Notes under the pieces: model-generated
What the model saw: only the letters and a program-made list of their open reading frames with translations
Told to the model about the DNA's origin: nothing
Databases searched by the model: none
Made by a program: the position numbers and the translations under genes
DNA from: a bacterium
Lineage (GTDB): Bacteria > Vulcanimicrobiota > Vulcanimicrobiia > Vulcanimicrobiales > Vulcanimicrobiaceae
DNA length: 64,000 bases
NCBI GenBank assembly: GCA_028869385.1
Contig: JAGWSR010000074.1
Coordinates: 1 to 64,000 of the forward strand
Reading direction: 5' to 3'
Shown here: piece by piece, positions 26,941 through 35,146 of the stretch
Numbering within the stretch: the first letter of the stretch is position 1
How the letters are laid out: each line of letters opens with the position of its first letter

Positions 26941-27896
26941 GCACGATGGAGCGGTGGGATGCATTCGATCGCGCGCATCCCGCGCCGACGTTTTTTGCCC
27001 GCCCGGCATTCGCTCGAGCCCTGGCGGCCGCGTTTCCCAACGTTCGCGCCGAGCCGTTCTGGATCGAGGACGACGGCGCGACCACGTGCATTCCGCTCGT
27101 GCAGGCGCGTAACCGCCTCGGCCTGCGCGTCGCGACGACGTTCCCTCTCGGCGCTTACGGATGCGTGCTCGACGAACGAGGCGAGGCACTCGAAGGCGAC
27201 CGCGCCGCGCATGCGTTACGCCGGGCGTCGCGCGCGTTCGATCGTTTCACCTTCGTCGCATGGCCGCTCGCGCAAGCGCCAAATGCGCTCGGTGTCGACA
27301 CGCGCCTATCGGTTGCGGCGGTTATCGATTGCATGGCCGACGCGCAGCGCACCCTCGCGGCGATGCCCGGACGCGCGCGCCGCACGGCGGCAACGGCTCG
27401 GCGCCGCGGCGTCGTGTGCGAGCGTGCTCGGGCCGATGACCACGACCTTTCGCGCTACTATGCCATGCTGGAGGAGACGAGCGCGCGCTTCGGCCTTCGG
27501 GCGCCGACGATCTCGCGTCGGTTGCTCGATGCGGTCTTCGCGTTCGGCAAGGACGATGCGGAGCTCTGGTTTGCACGCGTCGACGGCGAGAGCGTCGCGG
27601 GGGGCGTGGTGCTCTTCGGACGCGACGAACTCTTTTTTTGGAGCGCCGCGATGCGACGCGAGTTCTCCGCGTATCGTCCGAGCAACGCGCTCAATGCGCG
27701 GCTGCTCGAGCGCGCGTGCGAGCGCGGAATGCGCTGGTATAACCTCGGCGCGAGCGACGGATCGCCGGGTAGCGCGCAGTTCAAGCAGAGCCTCGGTGCC
27801 CGGGCGGTTCCCTATCGGACGTTCGATTTCCAAAACGCCAAGTTTCGGCTGTATGCCGCCCTGCGCGGCGCGCGGCACGCGGATCGCAGCGCATGA
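26937..27896 (+). CDS. GNAT/FemAB-like acyltransferase
   Basis: The 319-residue protein resembles the double-GNAT (FemAB, CelD/BcsL-type acetyltransferase_6) proteins common in polysaccharide clusters. The first half ends near FVAWPLAQAP. The second half holds SRYYAMLEETSARFG, FGKDDAELWFARVDGESVAGGVVLFG and the C-terminal WYNLGASDGSPGSAQFKQSLGA block, with the Gly and Phe-Lys pattern seen in this group. It may add an acyl or aminoacyl group to the polymer or its precursor. The substrate is unknown. The GTG start at 26937 overlaps the previous gene by 4 bp; ATG 26946 is an alternative. Confidence 0.7.
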   Translation: MSTMERWDAFDRAHPAPTFFARPAFARALAAAFPNVRAEPFWIEDDGATTCIPLVQARNRLGLRVATTFPLGAYGCVLDERGEALEGDRAAHALRRASRAFDRFTFVAWPLAQAPNALGVDTRLSVAAVIDCMADAQRTLAAMPGRARRTAATARRRGVVCERARADDHDLSRYYAMLEETSARFGLRAPTISRRLLDAVFAFGKDDAELWFARVDGESVAGGVVLFGRDELFFWSAAMRREFSAYRPSNALNARLLERACERGMRWYNLGASDGSPGSAQFKQSLGARAVPYRTFDFQNAKFRLYAALRGARHADRSA

Positions 27897-28906
27897 CGGT
27901 CGAATCCGCGCGCCTTCCGGAGCCGCTCGGGAGCAGCGCCCTACTCCTCGGCGCCGTGGACCTCGGCGGCGTCGTGCTCGGCGTGGCGCTCGGAGCCGCC
28001 GCAGGCGATCCGCGCAGTTCGCTCCTGGCGCTAGCCATCGTCGCATCGTTCGCCTACGCGAGCGGACGCTATCGGCGAAGCTTTGCGGCGGAGCCGCGCG
28101 ACGAGATCTTCGCCACGCTCGTGCCCGCGCTCGAAGCCGCGGCGCTCTTCTTGCTCGTGGTGCCAATGTTCGCGGCATCGTGGTGGGTCGCGTACGCAAC
28201 GCTCGCCCTCTGGAGTATCGTCGCGTCGCTCGGTGCGTCCGCGGTAACCGCCGCCCGTCGCGGCACCGTCCGGCAACGAAGCGGCACGTGCGCCTACCTC
28301 GACCTTCCCACGCGAACGCGCGCGCTCGATCCCGGGCGAAGCGCGCTCGTAGCCGCGATCGATCGCGTCGTCGCGGCCGGTGCGCTCCTGCTGCTCGCAC
28401 CGCTGCTCGTCGCCTGCGCCATTGCGGTCTTCGTCGAGAGCGGATCGCCCGTGCTCTTTCGGCAGCAACGCGTCGGCGTGCGCGATCGGCCCTTCGCGAT
28501 GTATAAACTGCGAACGATGCGTACCGACGCGGATGCGAGCTGGGCGCGAGATGGAGACGCGCGCGTGACCCGCGTGGGCGCGTGGCTGCGTCGAACGAGC
28601 CTCGACGAGCTTCCGCAACTCTGGAACGTGCTCAGGGGCGAGATGTCGCTCGTCGGGCCCCGGCCCGAGATGCGCGAGTATGCGGAGCGTTTTGCGCGGG
28701 AGATCGGCGCGTACGAGCAGCGTCATCTCGTACCGCCGGGGATCAGCGGCTGGGCGCAATTGCATTACGAGCGCACGTACCGTCCCGAGCAGATCGCGGA
28801 TGTGCTGCCCTACGATCTCTTCTTCGTGGCGCAGCGAAGCGTGACGCTGCACCTCTACTGTGCGATCAAGACGGTCTTCGACGTTTTGGGACATCGCGCG
28901 GTATGA
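27893..28906 (+). CDS. Initiating polyprenyl-phosphate sugar-phosphate transferase
   Basis: The 337-residue protein has hydrophobic N-terminal segments (about 18-115), then a membrane helix (161-185) and the bacterial sugar transferase (PF02397-type) catalytic domain. Diagnostic blocks are SGSPVLFRQQRVG, AMYKLRTM, SLDELPQLWNVLRGEMSLVGPRPE and PPGISGWAQ. Such enzymes transfer the first sugar phosphate from a UDP-sugar to undecaprenyl phosphate, starting each repeat unit. It overlaps both neighbours by 4 bp. The sugar used is unknown. Confidence 0.92.
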   Translation: MTVESARLPEPLGSSALLLGAVDLGGVVLGVALGAAAGDPRSSLLALAIVASFAYASGRYRRSFAAEPRDEIFATLVPALEAAALFLLVVPMFAASWWVAYATLALWSIVASLGASAVTAARRGTVRQRSGTCAYLDLPTRTRALDPGRSALVAAIDRVVAAGALLLLAPLLVACAIAVFVESGSPVLFRQQRVGVRDRPFAMYKLRTMRTDADASWARDGDARVTRVGAWLRRTSLDELPQLWNVLRGEMSLVGPRPEMREYAERFAREIGAYEQRHLVPPGISGWAQLHYERTYRPEQIADVLPYDLFFVAQRSVTLHLYCAIKTVFDVLGHRAV

Positions 28907-30279
28907 TCGGCGCCCGCTTTCACCGTGCGATGTCGCCGGCACGCCTCGCGACCCTCGCGCTCTCGCCGCTCGCGGCGATCGCGGCGTGGGCCACGATCGC
29001 CCTCTCGGGCACGCGATTCGGCACCGCGCTCGCGATCGGAGCGGTGCTCGGTCCGCTCGCACTCTACGCGATGCTTGCCGCGCCGTTGATCGTGCCCTTC
29101 GCCGTCTTCGCGATGTCCATTCCGTTCGAAAATCTGCTCGCCTTTGCGTCGTTCGGAACGATGACCAAGGCGCTCGGAGCGCTCTCCGGTCTCGCGATTG
29201 GATTTCGTCTGCTTCGTACGAGGCGATACGTCGCTCCCGATCGCGCGGTCGCGGCGTGGATCCCGTTCGTCGCGCTCGCGCTCGCGTCGTTCACGTGGGC
29301 GCGCGATCCGGGGCGCGGGGTGCTCGAAGCCGGCACCATCGCCGAGCTCTTTCTGCTCTATGCGATCGTCGCGTATATGCCGGTGGATCGCCGAACGCTC
29401 TGGTACGTCCTCGGAGCCGTCGTCCTCGGCGCGGATCTCGCGGGCGCCTACGGCGCCTATCTCTTTCATCGCGGCATCGACGTAGCGGCTGGCCGCTTGA
29501 TCGTCGGCAGCGGCGGCGAGGGCAGCATCATCGATCCAAACCACTTCGCAGCGGCGTTGCTCGTGCCGGTCGTCCTCGCGCTCGTCGGTCTCGTCGAAGC
29601 GCGCGCGCGATCGCTGCGCATCGTCGCGTTCGCGACGCTCTTCATCGCCGGCGTCGGCATCGCCGTCTCGGGCTCGCGCGGAGCGATCCTCGCATTCGGA
29701 GCGGCCTTTCTCTACGCCGTGATCCGCTCGCGCAAGCGTATGCTCTTGCTCGCGATCGCCGTCGCCGCGGTCGGCCTCGGGCTCGTGGAGTTCGGCTCCA
29801 TCGTGGATCGGTTCAACGAAGCGGCGGCGACGGGCGGGGCCGGAAGGCTGGGCATCTGGCGCGTTGCGCTCGCCGCGTTCGGATCGCATCCACTCCTCGG
29901 CTCGGGCGTCGGAAACTTCGCGCTCGCCTACAACGATGCGTACTTGAGCGTACCGGCCTTCGCGCAGATGAAGATCGTCGAGGGAGCGCGGTGGAGCATC
30001 GCTCCACATAACGATCTCGTCTGGATCGGCGTCGAGCTCGGAGCGCTCGGGCTCGCCGCGTTTCTCTTCGCCTTTTGGCAACAATTTCGCGCGCTTCGCG
30101 ACGTCGATCGCGAAGGCGAGTTCGGATGGCTGCGCCTCGCGCTCGAAGCGGGCCTCATCGCGCAATTCGTCGCCGGGCTCTTCTTAGGAACGCTGACGTA
30201 CAAGTATCTTTGGCTCTGCTTCATGCTCGCGGCGATCGTCCGAAACGCATCGATCGGCGCACGGAGAAGGACACCATGA
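28903..30279 (+). CDS. Wzy/WaaL-like O-antigen polymerase or ligase
   Basis: The 458-residue protein has about 11-12 membrane segments and a large loop near the C-terminal third (HPLLGSGVGNFALAYNDAYLS...SIAPHNDLVWIGVELGALG). That loop carries the His and Asn of the Wzy_C/O-antigen ligase family. Given the Wzx-like flippase and Wzc-like co-polymerase, a polymerase role is more likely than LPS ligation. The ATG at 28903 overlaps the sugar transferase gene by 4 bp. The frame extends to 28582 only inside that gene. Confidence 0.87.
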   Translation: MIGARFHRAMSPARLATLALSPLAAIAAWATIALSGTRFGTALAIGAVLGPLALYAMLAAPLIVPFAVFAMSIPFENLLAFASFGTMTKALGALSGLAIGFRLLRTRRYVAPDRAVAAWIPFVALALASFTWARDPGRGVLEAGTIAELFLLYAIVAYMPVDRRTLWYVLGAVVLGADLAGAYGAYLFHRGIDVAAGRLIVGSGGEGSIIDPNHFAAALLVPVVLALVGLVEARARSLRIVAFATLFIAGVGIAVSGSRGAILAFGAAFLYAVIRSRKRMLLLAIAVAAVGLGLVEFGSIVDRFNEAAATGGAGRLGIWRVALAAFGSHPLLGSGVGNFALAYNDAYLSVPAFAQMKIVEGARWSIAPHNDLVWIGVELGALGLAAFLFAFWQQFRALRDVDREGEFGWLRLALEAGLIAQFVAGLFLGTLTYKYLWLCFMLAAIVRNASIGARRRTP

Positions 30280-31442
30280 GAAGCACGCACCTCGCCTACT
30301 GCCGCAGCGAACTCGACGACGGAGAGATCGCCGCGGTAGAGGATGCGCTACGCGCCGGCTGGCTCACGAGCGGGCCGCAAGTCACCGCGTTCGAAGCGGC
30401 CTTTGCCGCGCGCGCGCGGATCGCGCATGCGGTCGCACTCAATAGCTGCACGGCGGCCTTGCACGTCGCGCTCGCCGCGTTCGACGTGGGCCCGGGCGAC
30501 GAGGTGGTGATGCCGTCGCTCACCTTCGCTGCGGGCGCCCAGTGCGCGATGGAGCTCGGCGCGCGCCCGGTCTTCGCCGACGTCGATCCGCAGACGCTCT
30601 CGGTCACCCGCGATACGATCGCGGCGGTGACCACGCGCCGTACGAAGGCGATCGTCACGATGCCGTACGCCGGTCGCCCACTCGGGATCGCCGAGATCGC
30701 AGCCTTCGCGCGCGAGCGCAGCATCCGCGTACTCGAGGACGCAGCGCACGGCTGCGGGATGCTCGATGACGGCACGTGGGCGGGTACGCATAGCGATGCG
30801 GCGGCGTACAGTTTCTACGCGACGAAGAACCTCACGACGGCCGAAGGCGGCATGCTGCTCACGCGCGACGCGGCGCTCGCCGAACGCGCGCGTCGGCTCG
30901 CGCTCCACGGAATGAGCAAAGATGCATGGCGGCGCTACGAAGCCGGTGGAACCTGGCGGTATGACGTGAGCGAGCCGGGCTTCAAGTACAACATGCCCGA
31001 TCCGCTCGCCGCGCTCGGTGTGGCCGGCCTCGCACGACTCGATGCACGCCAAACCCGCCGCGCCGAGCTCGCCGCGCGCTACGGCGAACGCATCACCGCG
31101 ATCCGCGGGCTACGACTCCCGGCTCCTCCGGCGCGCACCGCCGACCGGCATGCCTGGTGTATGTACGCCGTCCTCGTCGATGAACGGGAGTTGCGCATCT
31201 CGCGCGATGAGCTCATCGACGCTCTCGCAGCGCGCAAGATCGGGACGTCGGTCCACTATATTCCGACGCACCGCTTCACCGCGTATCGCGGGCTCGAGCG
31301 GGCTCCATTACCGAATACCGAGCAATTGGCGGCCTCGGTCGTCTCGCTCCCGCTCTATCCGGCGATGCAAGATCGCGACGTCGACGACGTGCTCGACGCG
31401 CTCGAATTCATCGCCCTTCCTCGCGTTCACGCGGTCGGATGA
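30276..31442 (+). CDS. Second DegT/DnrJ/EryC1 sugar aminotransferase
   Basis: The 388-residue PLP enzyme has Lys184 as the Schiff-base lysine in SFYATKNLTTAEGG, plus the NSCTAALHVAL and EDAAHGCG blocks. The SFYATKN form is common in enzymes acting on 4-keto-6-deoxy nucleotide sugars. It therefore pairs logically with the 4,6-dehydratase at 5779, giving a 4-amino-4,6-dideoxy sugar, while the WbpE-like enzyme serves the uronic-acid branch. That division is inference. The ATG overlaps the polymerase gene by 4 bp. It ends the third polysaccharide block. Confidence 0.85.
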   Translation: MRSTHLAYCRSELDDGEIAAVEDALRAGWLTSGPQVTAFEAAFAARARIAHAVALNSCTAALHVALAAFDVGPGDEVVMPSLTFAAGAQCAMELGARPVFADVDPQTLSVTRDTIAAVTTRRTKAIVTMPYAGRPLGIAEIAAFARERSIRVLEDAAHGCGMLDDGTWAGTHSDAAAYSFYATKNLTTAEGGMLLTRDAALAERARRLALHGMSKDAWRRYEAGGTWRYDVSEPGFKYNMPDPLAALGVAGLARLDARQTRRAELAARYGERITAIRGLRLPAPPARTADRHAWCMYAVLVDERELRISRDELIDALAARKIGTSVHYIPTHRFTAYRGLERAPLPNTEQLAASVVSLPLYPAMQDRDVDDVLDALEFIALPRVHAVG

Positions 31443-31457
31443 CCCATGACGGCTAGG

Positions 31458-31484
31458 GTCGATCCGCTCAATCGACGTCGTTTT
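31458..31484 (+). terminator. Possible weak terminator at the end of the polysaccharide locus
   Basis: A 6-bp stem GTCGAT (31458-31463) / ATCGAC (31471-31476) with a 7-nt loop is followed four bases later by TTTT. It is short but correctly placed, 16 bp after the last stop codon. Confidence 0.35.
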
Positions 31485-31491
31485 CCTTAGG

Positions 31492-31524
31492 AATACCCCA
31501 AGAAATACCCCGTTTGGGGGGTAT
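31492..31524 (+). promoter_or_regulatory. ATACCCC repeats, possible response-regulator operator
   Basis: Three copies of ATACCCC occur within 32 bp: direct copies at 31493-31499 and 31505-31511, 12 bp apart, and an inverted copy (GGGGTAT) at 31518-31524. The last two form a 7-bp hairpin with a 6-nt loop. They lie 137 bp before the start of a NarL/FixJ-type regulator, whose family often binds TACYYMT-like heptamers. An autoregulatory operator is a reasonable inference. Confidence 0.45.
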
Positions 31525-31660
31525 GACGTGGCCCGGGCGCGTTGTATCCTGCGCGTATGTTCCCGACCTTTTCACGACTGCCGTGTATTCTGCGGCAACC
31601 GTCCTCGTCGCGGTCGGCTGCCTACGGGGAGGGAGCATTGCCAGGAAAGGAACGTCACCC

Positions 31661-32299
31661 GTGCTAACGACTACCGCGATTCGACTCTATGTCGTCGAGG
31701 GGCAGGTGCTGTTTGCGAAGGCGCTCTGCTCGGTCTTCACGCAGGATCGCAGCATCGAGGTCGTGGGGGATGCACAGAGCATCAACGAGTCAGTGCTGGC
31801 CAAGGCCCGTCCGAATGTCGTGATCATCGACATCGACGGGACGCAGAATGGCCTCGTCGATGCATTCGAACGCTGCCGTGCCGCGGCGCCCGAGGCGCGG
31901 ATGTGCGCGCTAACGATGCACTCGACTCCCGAACTCATGCAGCGTGCCCTCTCCGCCGGGGCGGATGGATACATCATCAAAGACGTCATGCCGCCCGAGT
32001 TCATCAACGCGGTGAAGCTCGTTGCGAGCGGCGAAACCTACGTGGATCCGCGCGTTGCCGGTGGGTGGCTACGGCGCCGTTCGAACGGCTCGCGCCGCGC
32101 GGATTTGAACGAACTCTCGGTTCGCGAGACCGAAGTGATTCGGCTCATCGCCGAAGGGCTCTCAAACAAGGAGATCAGCGCGCGTCTGCACCTCTCCGAA
32201 AAGACCATCAAGAATCACATCAGCCGGATATTTTCCAAACTGAATATCTACGCGCGAACGCAAGCCGCCGTGCACGCGATCAAACTGGGCCTGCTCTAG
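31661..32299 (+). CDS. NarL/FixJ-family DNA-binding response regulator
   Basis: The 212-residue protein has an N-terminal receiver domain and a C-terminal LuxR-type helix-turn-helix (LSVRETEVIRLIAEGLSNKEISARLHLSEKTIKNH, given here in parts: LSVRETEVIRLIAEGL, SNKEISARLHLSEKTI). The phosphoacceptor is Asp57 (VVIIDIDG), with Thr in ALTMHST and Lys in YIIKDV. The usual acidic pair near the N-terminus (VDD) reads VEG, so one metal ligand is missing. The GTG start at 31661 has AGGAAAGGAA upstream; an ATG at 31514 is in frame but would add an unrelated hydrophobic extension. No sensor kinase is adjacent. It overlaps the next convergent gene by 4 bp. Confidence 0.86.
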   Translation: MLTTTAIRLYVVEGQVLFAKALCSVFTQDRSIEVVGDAQSINESVLAKARPNVVIIDIDGTQNGLVDAFERCRAAAPEARMCALTMHSTPELMQRALSAGADGYIIKDVMPPEFINAVKLVASGETYVDPRVAGGWLRRRSNGSRRADLNELSVRETEVIRLIAEGLSNKEISARLHLSEKTIKNHISRIFSKLNIYARTQAAVHAIKLGLL

Positions 32300-32805
32300 C
32301 GAGCGGGCCCACTCCATCGCTCGAGTTCCGAGGCAGAGACCGCTCCGCGTAGGATTCGCAGCACGATGCCGTCGCGTACGATGACGGTGGTCGGAACCAT
32401 GCTCGCGGCGAGAACCGTCGCGCTGCGACCGGAGGCGTCGAGGAGAACCGGATACCCGATGTGTTCTCGCGCAACGAAGGCTGCAACGGCGGGTGCCGGT
32501 TCGCCTTGATCCACGGCAATCAACCTCACGCCCCGCGCGCGTAGCAGCGGATCGGCGTGCCGAAGATGTGCCACCTCCGCGCGACACTCCTCACACCAGG
32601 TAGTGAAGACCGTATAGACGATCGTCCCGTTGCGCGCGGGCACGCGTTGCGTCTCGCCGTTCAACGTCGCGACCTCGAAGGGCGAAAGGGCCCTGCCGAC
32701 CCGAGCGATCGCATCGCGCCGATGGATATCTCCGCGCGCGAGGAACGCCGCCATGCCGAGCCCGGCGAGGGCGAGCACCACGCGAATCGCCGCGAAACGC
32801 TTCAT
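32296..32805 (-). CDS. Membrane-anchored thioredoxin-like protein (TlpA/ResA type)
   Basis: The 169-residue protein has an N-terminal hydrophobic anchor (VVLALAGLGMAAFLA) and a thioredoxin fold with active-site WCEEC in VYTVFTTWCEECRAEV. The cis-Pro region is MVPTTVIV. Such proteins reduce periplasmic disulphides or serve cytochrome c maturation; no such partner lies nearby. The start at 32805 is chosen because the long frame to 33057 lacks a signal and is basic and repetitive. The 137 bp to the divergent lipoprotein gene begin with a short palindrome (ACGAATCTTCGT, 32806-32817). Confidence 0.8.
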   Translation of the reverse strand: MKRFAAIRVVLALAGLGMAAFLARGDIHRRDAIARVGRALSPFEVATLNGETQRVPARNGTIVYTVFTTWCEECRAEVAHLRHADPLLRARGVRLIAVDQGEPAPAVAAFVAREHIGYPVLLDASGRSATVLAASMVPTTVIVRDGIVLRILRGAVSASELERWSGPAR

Positions 32806-32942
32806 ACGAATCTTCGTAACAGATCGCGTCGCACGCTTACCTGCTCTGCAATTCCCGCGCGGCAACGGTCTTTTCGCTGCTGCCCGCGACCGCTCGGCAG
32901 CGTACTCTTCGAGCAGAAGCGTCAACGACGAGGAGATATTCG

Positions 32943-33743
32943 ATGATTCGTATCGCGCGCACGCCGCTCGCAGGCGCCCTGCCCTTCGTGTTAGCCTCGA
33001 TCCTCGCGGCCTGCGGTGGTGGAGGCGGCGGCGGTTCGACGAACGGATTACCGGCAACCGGATCCGGTTCCGGATCGCAGACGCCCGCGCCGACCTACGG
33101 CATTGCGGGAACCACGCTTGCCGATGCGACTGTCATCTTTACGTGCGGCTGCTCGCAACAGGCGGGGATGACGACCTCGGATGCAAGCGGCACCTACGCG
33201 ATTAGCGCGACGGCGACCGCGGTTCCCGCCTCGCCATCGCCCATCTACACGACGGTTCCCGGGCGCAATTACCTGATCGTGGCGTTCGCCAATCACGCGC
33301 AGGCATGGACGATGGAATTTCTCGGCAAGAGCCAGCAAGCAAACTTGAATCTCTCGCCGACGGCGGGCGATCCGAACGCCAACCGTCCGGACGCCGCGAC
33401 CGCCGCCGCGGCGCTCTACGTGTTCTACGAATCCGACAACCAACAGAACGAATCGTTCGACGACTGGAACTTCGTCACGATCGCGCAGTGGGCGGGTCAC
33501 CTGCGATCCGGCACGGTGTCGCCGCATGAGGCGCAATTCTTGAGCGACATTCAGGCGGCCCAGAGCAACTCGCAGAGCCTCTATCCGGCGATCCCACCGT
33601 GGAATCCGGATCCCGCCGACGGCGTCAATCTGCAGATACGTGCCGACATCGATACGCTGCATGCCGACGCGCTCGCCGATCCGACGCTCCCGATTCCGAC
33701 ACCCTGCCCGAACGGGCAATGCACCGGTACGCCGACGCCCTAG
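32943..33743 (+). CDS. Lipoprotein of unknown function
   Basis: The 266-residue protein starts with a lipoprotein signal ending LASILAAC, with lipidation at Cys24, followed by a Gly-rich and Ser/Thr/Pro-rich linker. A region at about 50-95 (YGIAGTTLADATVIFTCGC...TTSDASGTYAIS) looks like a carboxypeptidase-regulatory or Ig-like beta-sandwich module. The rest holds no family I recognise. Ribosome-binding site GAGGAGA precedes the ATG by 7 nt. It lies 70 bp before the Wza-like exporter and may share its transcript. Confidence 0.72.
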   Translation: MIRIARTPLAGALPFVLASILAACGGGGGGGSTNGLPATGSGSGSQTPAPTYGIAGTTLADATVIFTCGCSQQAGMTTSDASGTYAISATATAVPASPSPIYTTVPGRNYLIVAFANHAQAWTMEFLGKSQQANLNLSPTAGDPNANRPDAATAAAALYVFYESDNQQNESFDDWNFVTIAQWAGHLRSGTVSPHEAQFLSDIQAAQSNSQSLYPAIPPWNPDPADGVNLQIRADIDTLHADALADPTLPIPTPCPNGQCTGTPTP

Positions 33744-33813
33744 GAGAAGAAGCCGATGCCGATTGAGCCGCCTGGGTCTCGGAACGCCGCAGGCTCGCGC
33801 GTAGGATAGCTGC

Positions 33814-34683
33814 ATGCGGTACTCACGCTCCGGTTTCGCGCTCGCGATCCTCTTTGCCGCCACGGCCGCAAGCGCGCAGCAGACGATCTCGCCGGGCGAC
33901 CAGTTGAACGTTCAAGTGTACGGTCAGCAAGCGCTCTCCGAGAACGTGACGGTGCTGCCCGACGGCACCGTGCAGTATCCGCTCGTCGGCAACGTACGCG
34001 TCGGCGGGCTCACCGTGAACGCCGCAACGTCGCTCTTCGCGGCAAGGCTGGCAAAGTACGTGCGCGATCCGTACGTGACGATCGCGATCGCGCAGCTCGG
34101 CAAACCCTCCGTGCTGGTGCTCGGCAACGTCAAGAGTCCCGGCAAATACGACCTGCGCTCGGGTGCGCGCCTGACCGATGCAATCGCGGCGGCGGGCGGC
34201 CTCGCGGTCGTTGACGGTCCGCTGCCCGATGCACGCGTGAGCGATGGCAACGACGCACGCACCGTCTCGCTGCAGCGCCTCTTGCAGCAGGGCGATCTCT
34301 CGCAAGACGTCTCGCTCGCCGAAGGTGACGTCGTCTACGTGCCGGGCCCGGTGCTGATGGACGTCGTCGTGACCGGCGCGGTGGATCATCCGGGCGACAT
34401 CCAGGTGTCGGAGGGCGACCGCCTCTCGATGGCGATTGCAAAAGCCGGTAACAGCGCCGGCGCGAACGCGGATCTCAATCACGTTCGCGTGCTGCGCACC
34501 GAGGCGGACGGGCACACGAAGCAGTTCACCGTCGATCTCTATCGAGCCCTCGAACATGGTGACGAGGGCGCCGACATCACCCTGCATAAGGGCGACGTCG
34601 TCTTCGTTCCGCAGGCGCGCCGGCACACCGATGCGTTCGCCTCGCCTCTGCTCTACCTGCTCGGCCGCCTCTTCATCCCGTAG
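33814..34683 (+). CDS. wza: Wza-like polysaccharide export protein with SLBB domains
   Basis: The 289-residue protein has a signal peptide (ILFAATAASAQQ), a Poly_export (PES) domain (ISPGDQLNVQVYGQ..., VLPDGTVQYPLVGNVRVGGLT) and two SLBB domains (VLVLGNVKSPGKYDLRSGARLTDAIAAAGG and VVVTGAVDHPGDIQVSEGDRLSMAIAKAG, each shown in part). It would form the outer-membrane exit for the polymer made by the locus upstream. No lipobox Cys is present, unlike E. coli Wza, so membrane attachment must differ. It sits 2.4 kb outside the main locus, after the regulator and lipoprotein. Confidence 0.87.
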   Translation: MRYSRSGFALAILFAATAASAQQTISPGDQLNVQVYGQQALSENVTVLPDGTVQYPLVGNVRVGGLTVNAATSLFAARLAKYVRDPYVTIAIAQLGKPSVLVLGNVKSPGKYDLRSGARLTDAIAAAGGLAVVDGPLPDARVSDGNDARTVSLQRLLQQGDLSQDVSLAEGDVVYVPGPVLMDVVVTGAVDHPGDIQVSEGDRLSMAIAKAGNSAGANADLNHVRVLRTEADGHTKQFTVDLYRALEHGDEGADITLHKGDVVFVPQARRHTDAFASPLLYLLGRLFIP

Positions 34684-34710
34684 TCGAAAGCGTCGAAGCG
34701 GCAGGCGCAG

Positions 34711-35100
34711 ATGCTCGAAGGGACGGGTCGCACGATCGCCCATCTGATCGAACCGCAGCACCTCTTCGTGCCCGCGCTCGTCGACGTCTTCGCCGAGGCC
34801 GGACTCTTCGTCTCGTACGTCGGCGCGGTGCTCGATCCGCGTCGCCTGCTCGACGATCAGCCCGATCTCGTGTTCGTCGACACCGATTTCGTCGCGGAGC
34901 CGCTCGATGTGGTTCGCCTCGCTCGCGTCCTCGCTCCGGGCACGCAGGTGTACGTGTATGCGAGCGCTCCGAGCGACGCGGTGCTACGAGCGTTCTCCGT
35001 GGCCGGCGCGGACCGCGTGCTGGAAAAGTCGTCGGATCGGCGCGAGATCGTACAGGGGCTACGCGAGGTGGATCGGCTGCGGCGTCAGCGGCGAGAGTGA
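34711..35100 (+). CDS. Stand-alone receiver-like protein
   Basis: The 129-residue single-domain protein has the alternating beta/alpha pattern of response-regulator receivers. Asp57 in LVFVDTDF is the likely phosphoacceptor, Ser is at the beta-4 position (YVYASAP) and Lys in VLEKSSD. The N-terminal acidic pocket is reduced to IEPQ. There is no output domain. It lies 27 bp after the Wza gene and probably shares its transcript, so a link to polysaccharide control is possible. Alternatively it is a degenerate receiver that no longer accepts phosphate. Confidence 0.65.
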   Translation: MLEGTGRTIAHLIEPQHLFVPALVDVFAEAGLFVSYVGAVLDPRRLLDDQPDLVFVDTDFVAEPLDVVRLARVLAPGTQVYVYASAPSDAVLRAFSVAGADRVLEKSSDRREIVQGLREVDRLRRQRRE

Positions 35101-35146
35101 GGCGGCTAGGGCTGCCGGTGCGCAGCCTTGAATCCCCCTTGCTCGC

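Noticed and set aside
32806-32817. Palindrome ACGAATCTTCGT, similar in half-site to the inverted repeat at 14080-14097
   Set aside because: The shared core is only 5-6 bp and such sites are expected by chance; no third copy was noticed near other polysaccharide promoters.
35101-35146. T-box or PyrR leader before valS
   Set aside because: The gap is only 46 bp and holds a 6-bp hairpin without specifier, T-box sequence or PyrR loop.
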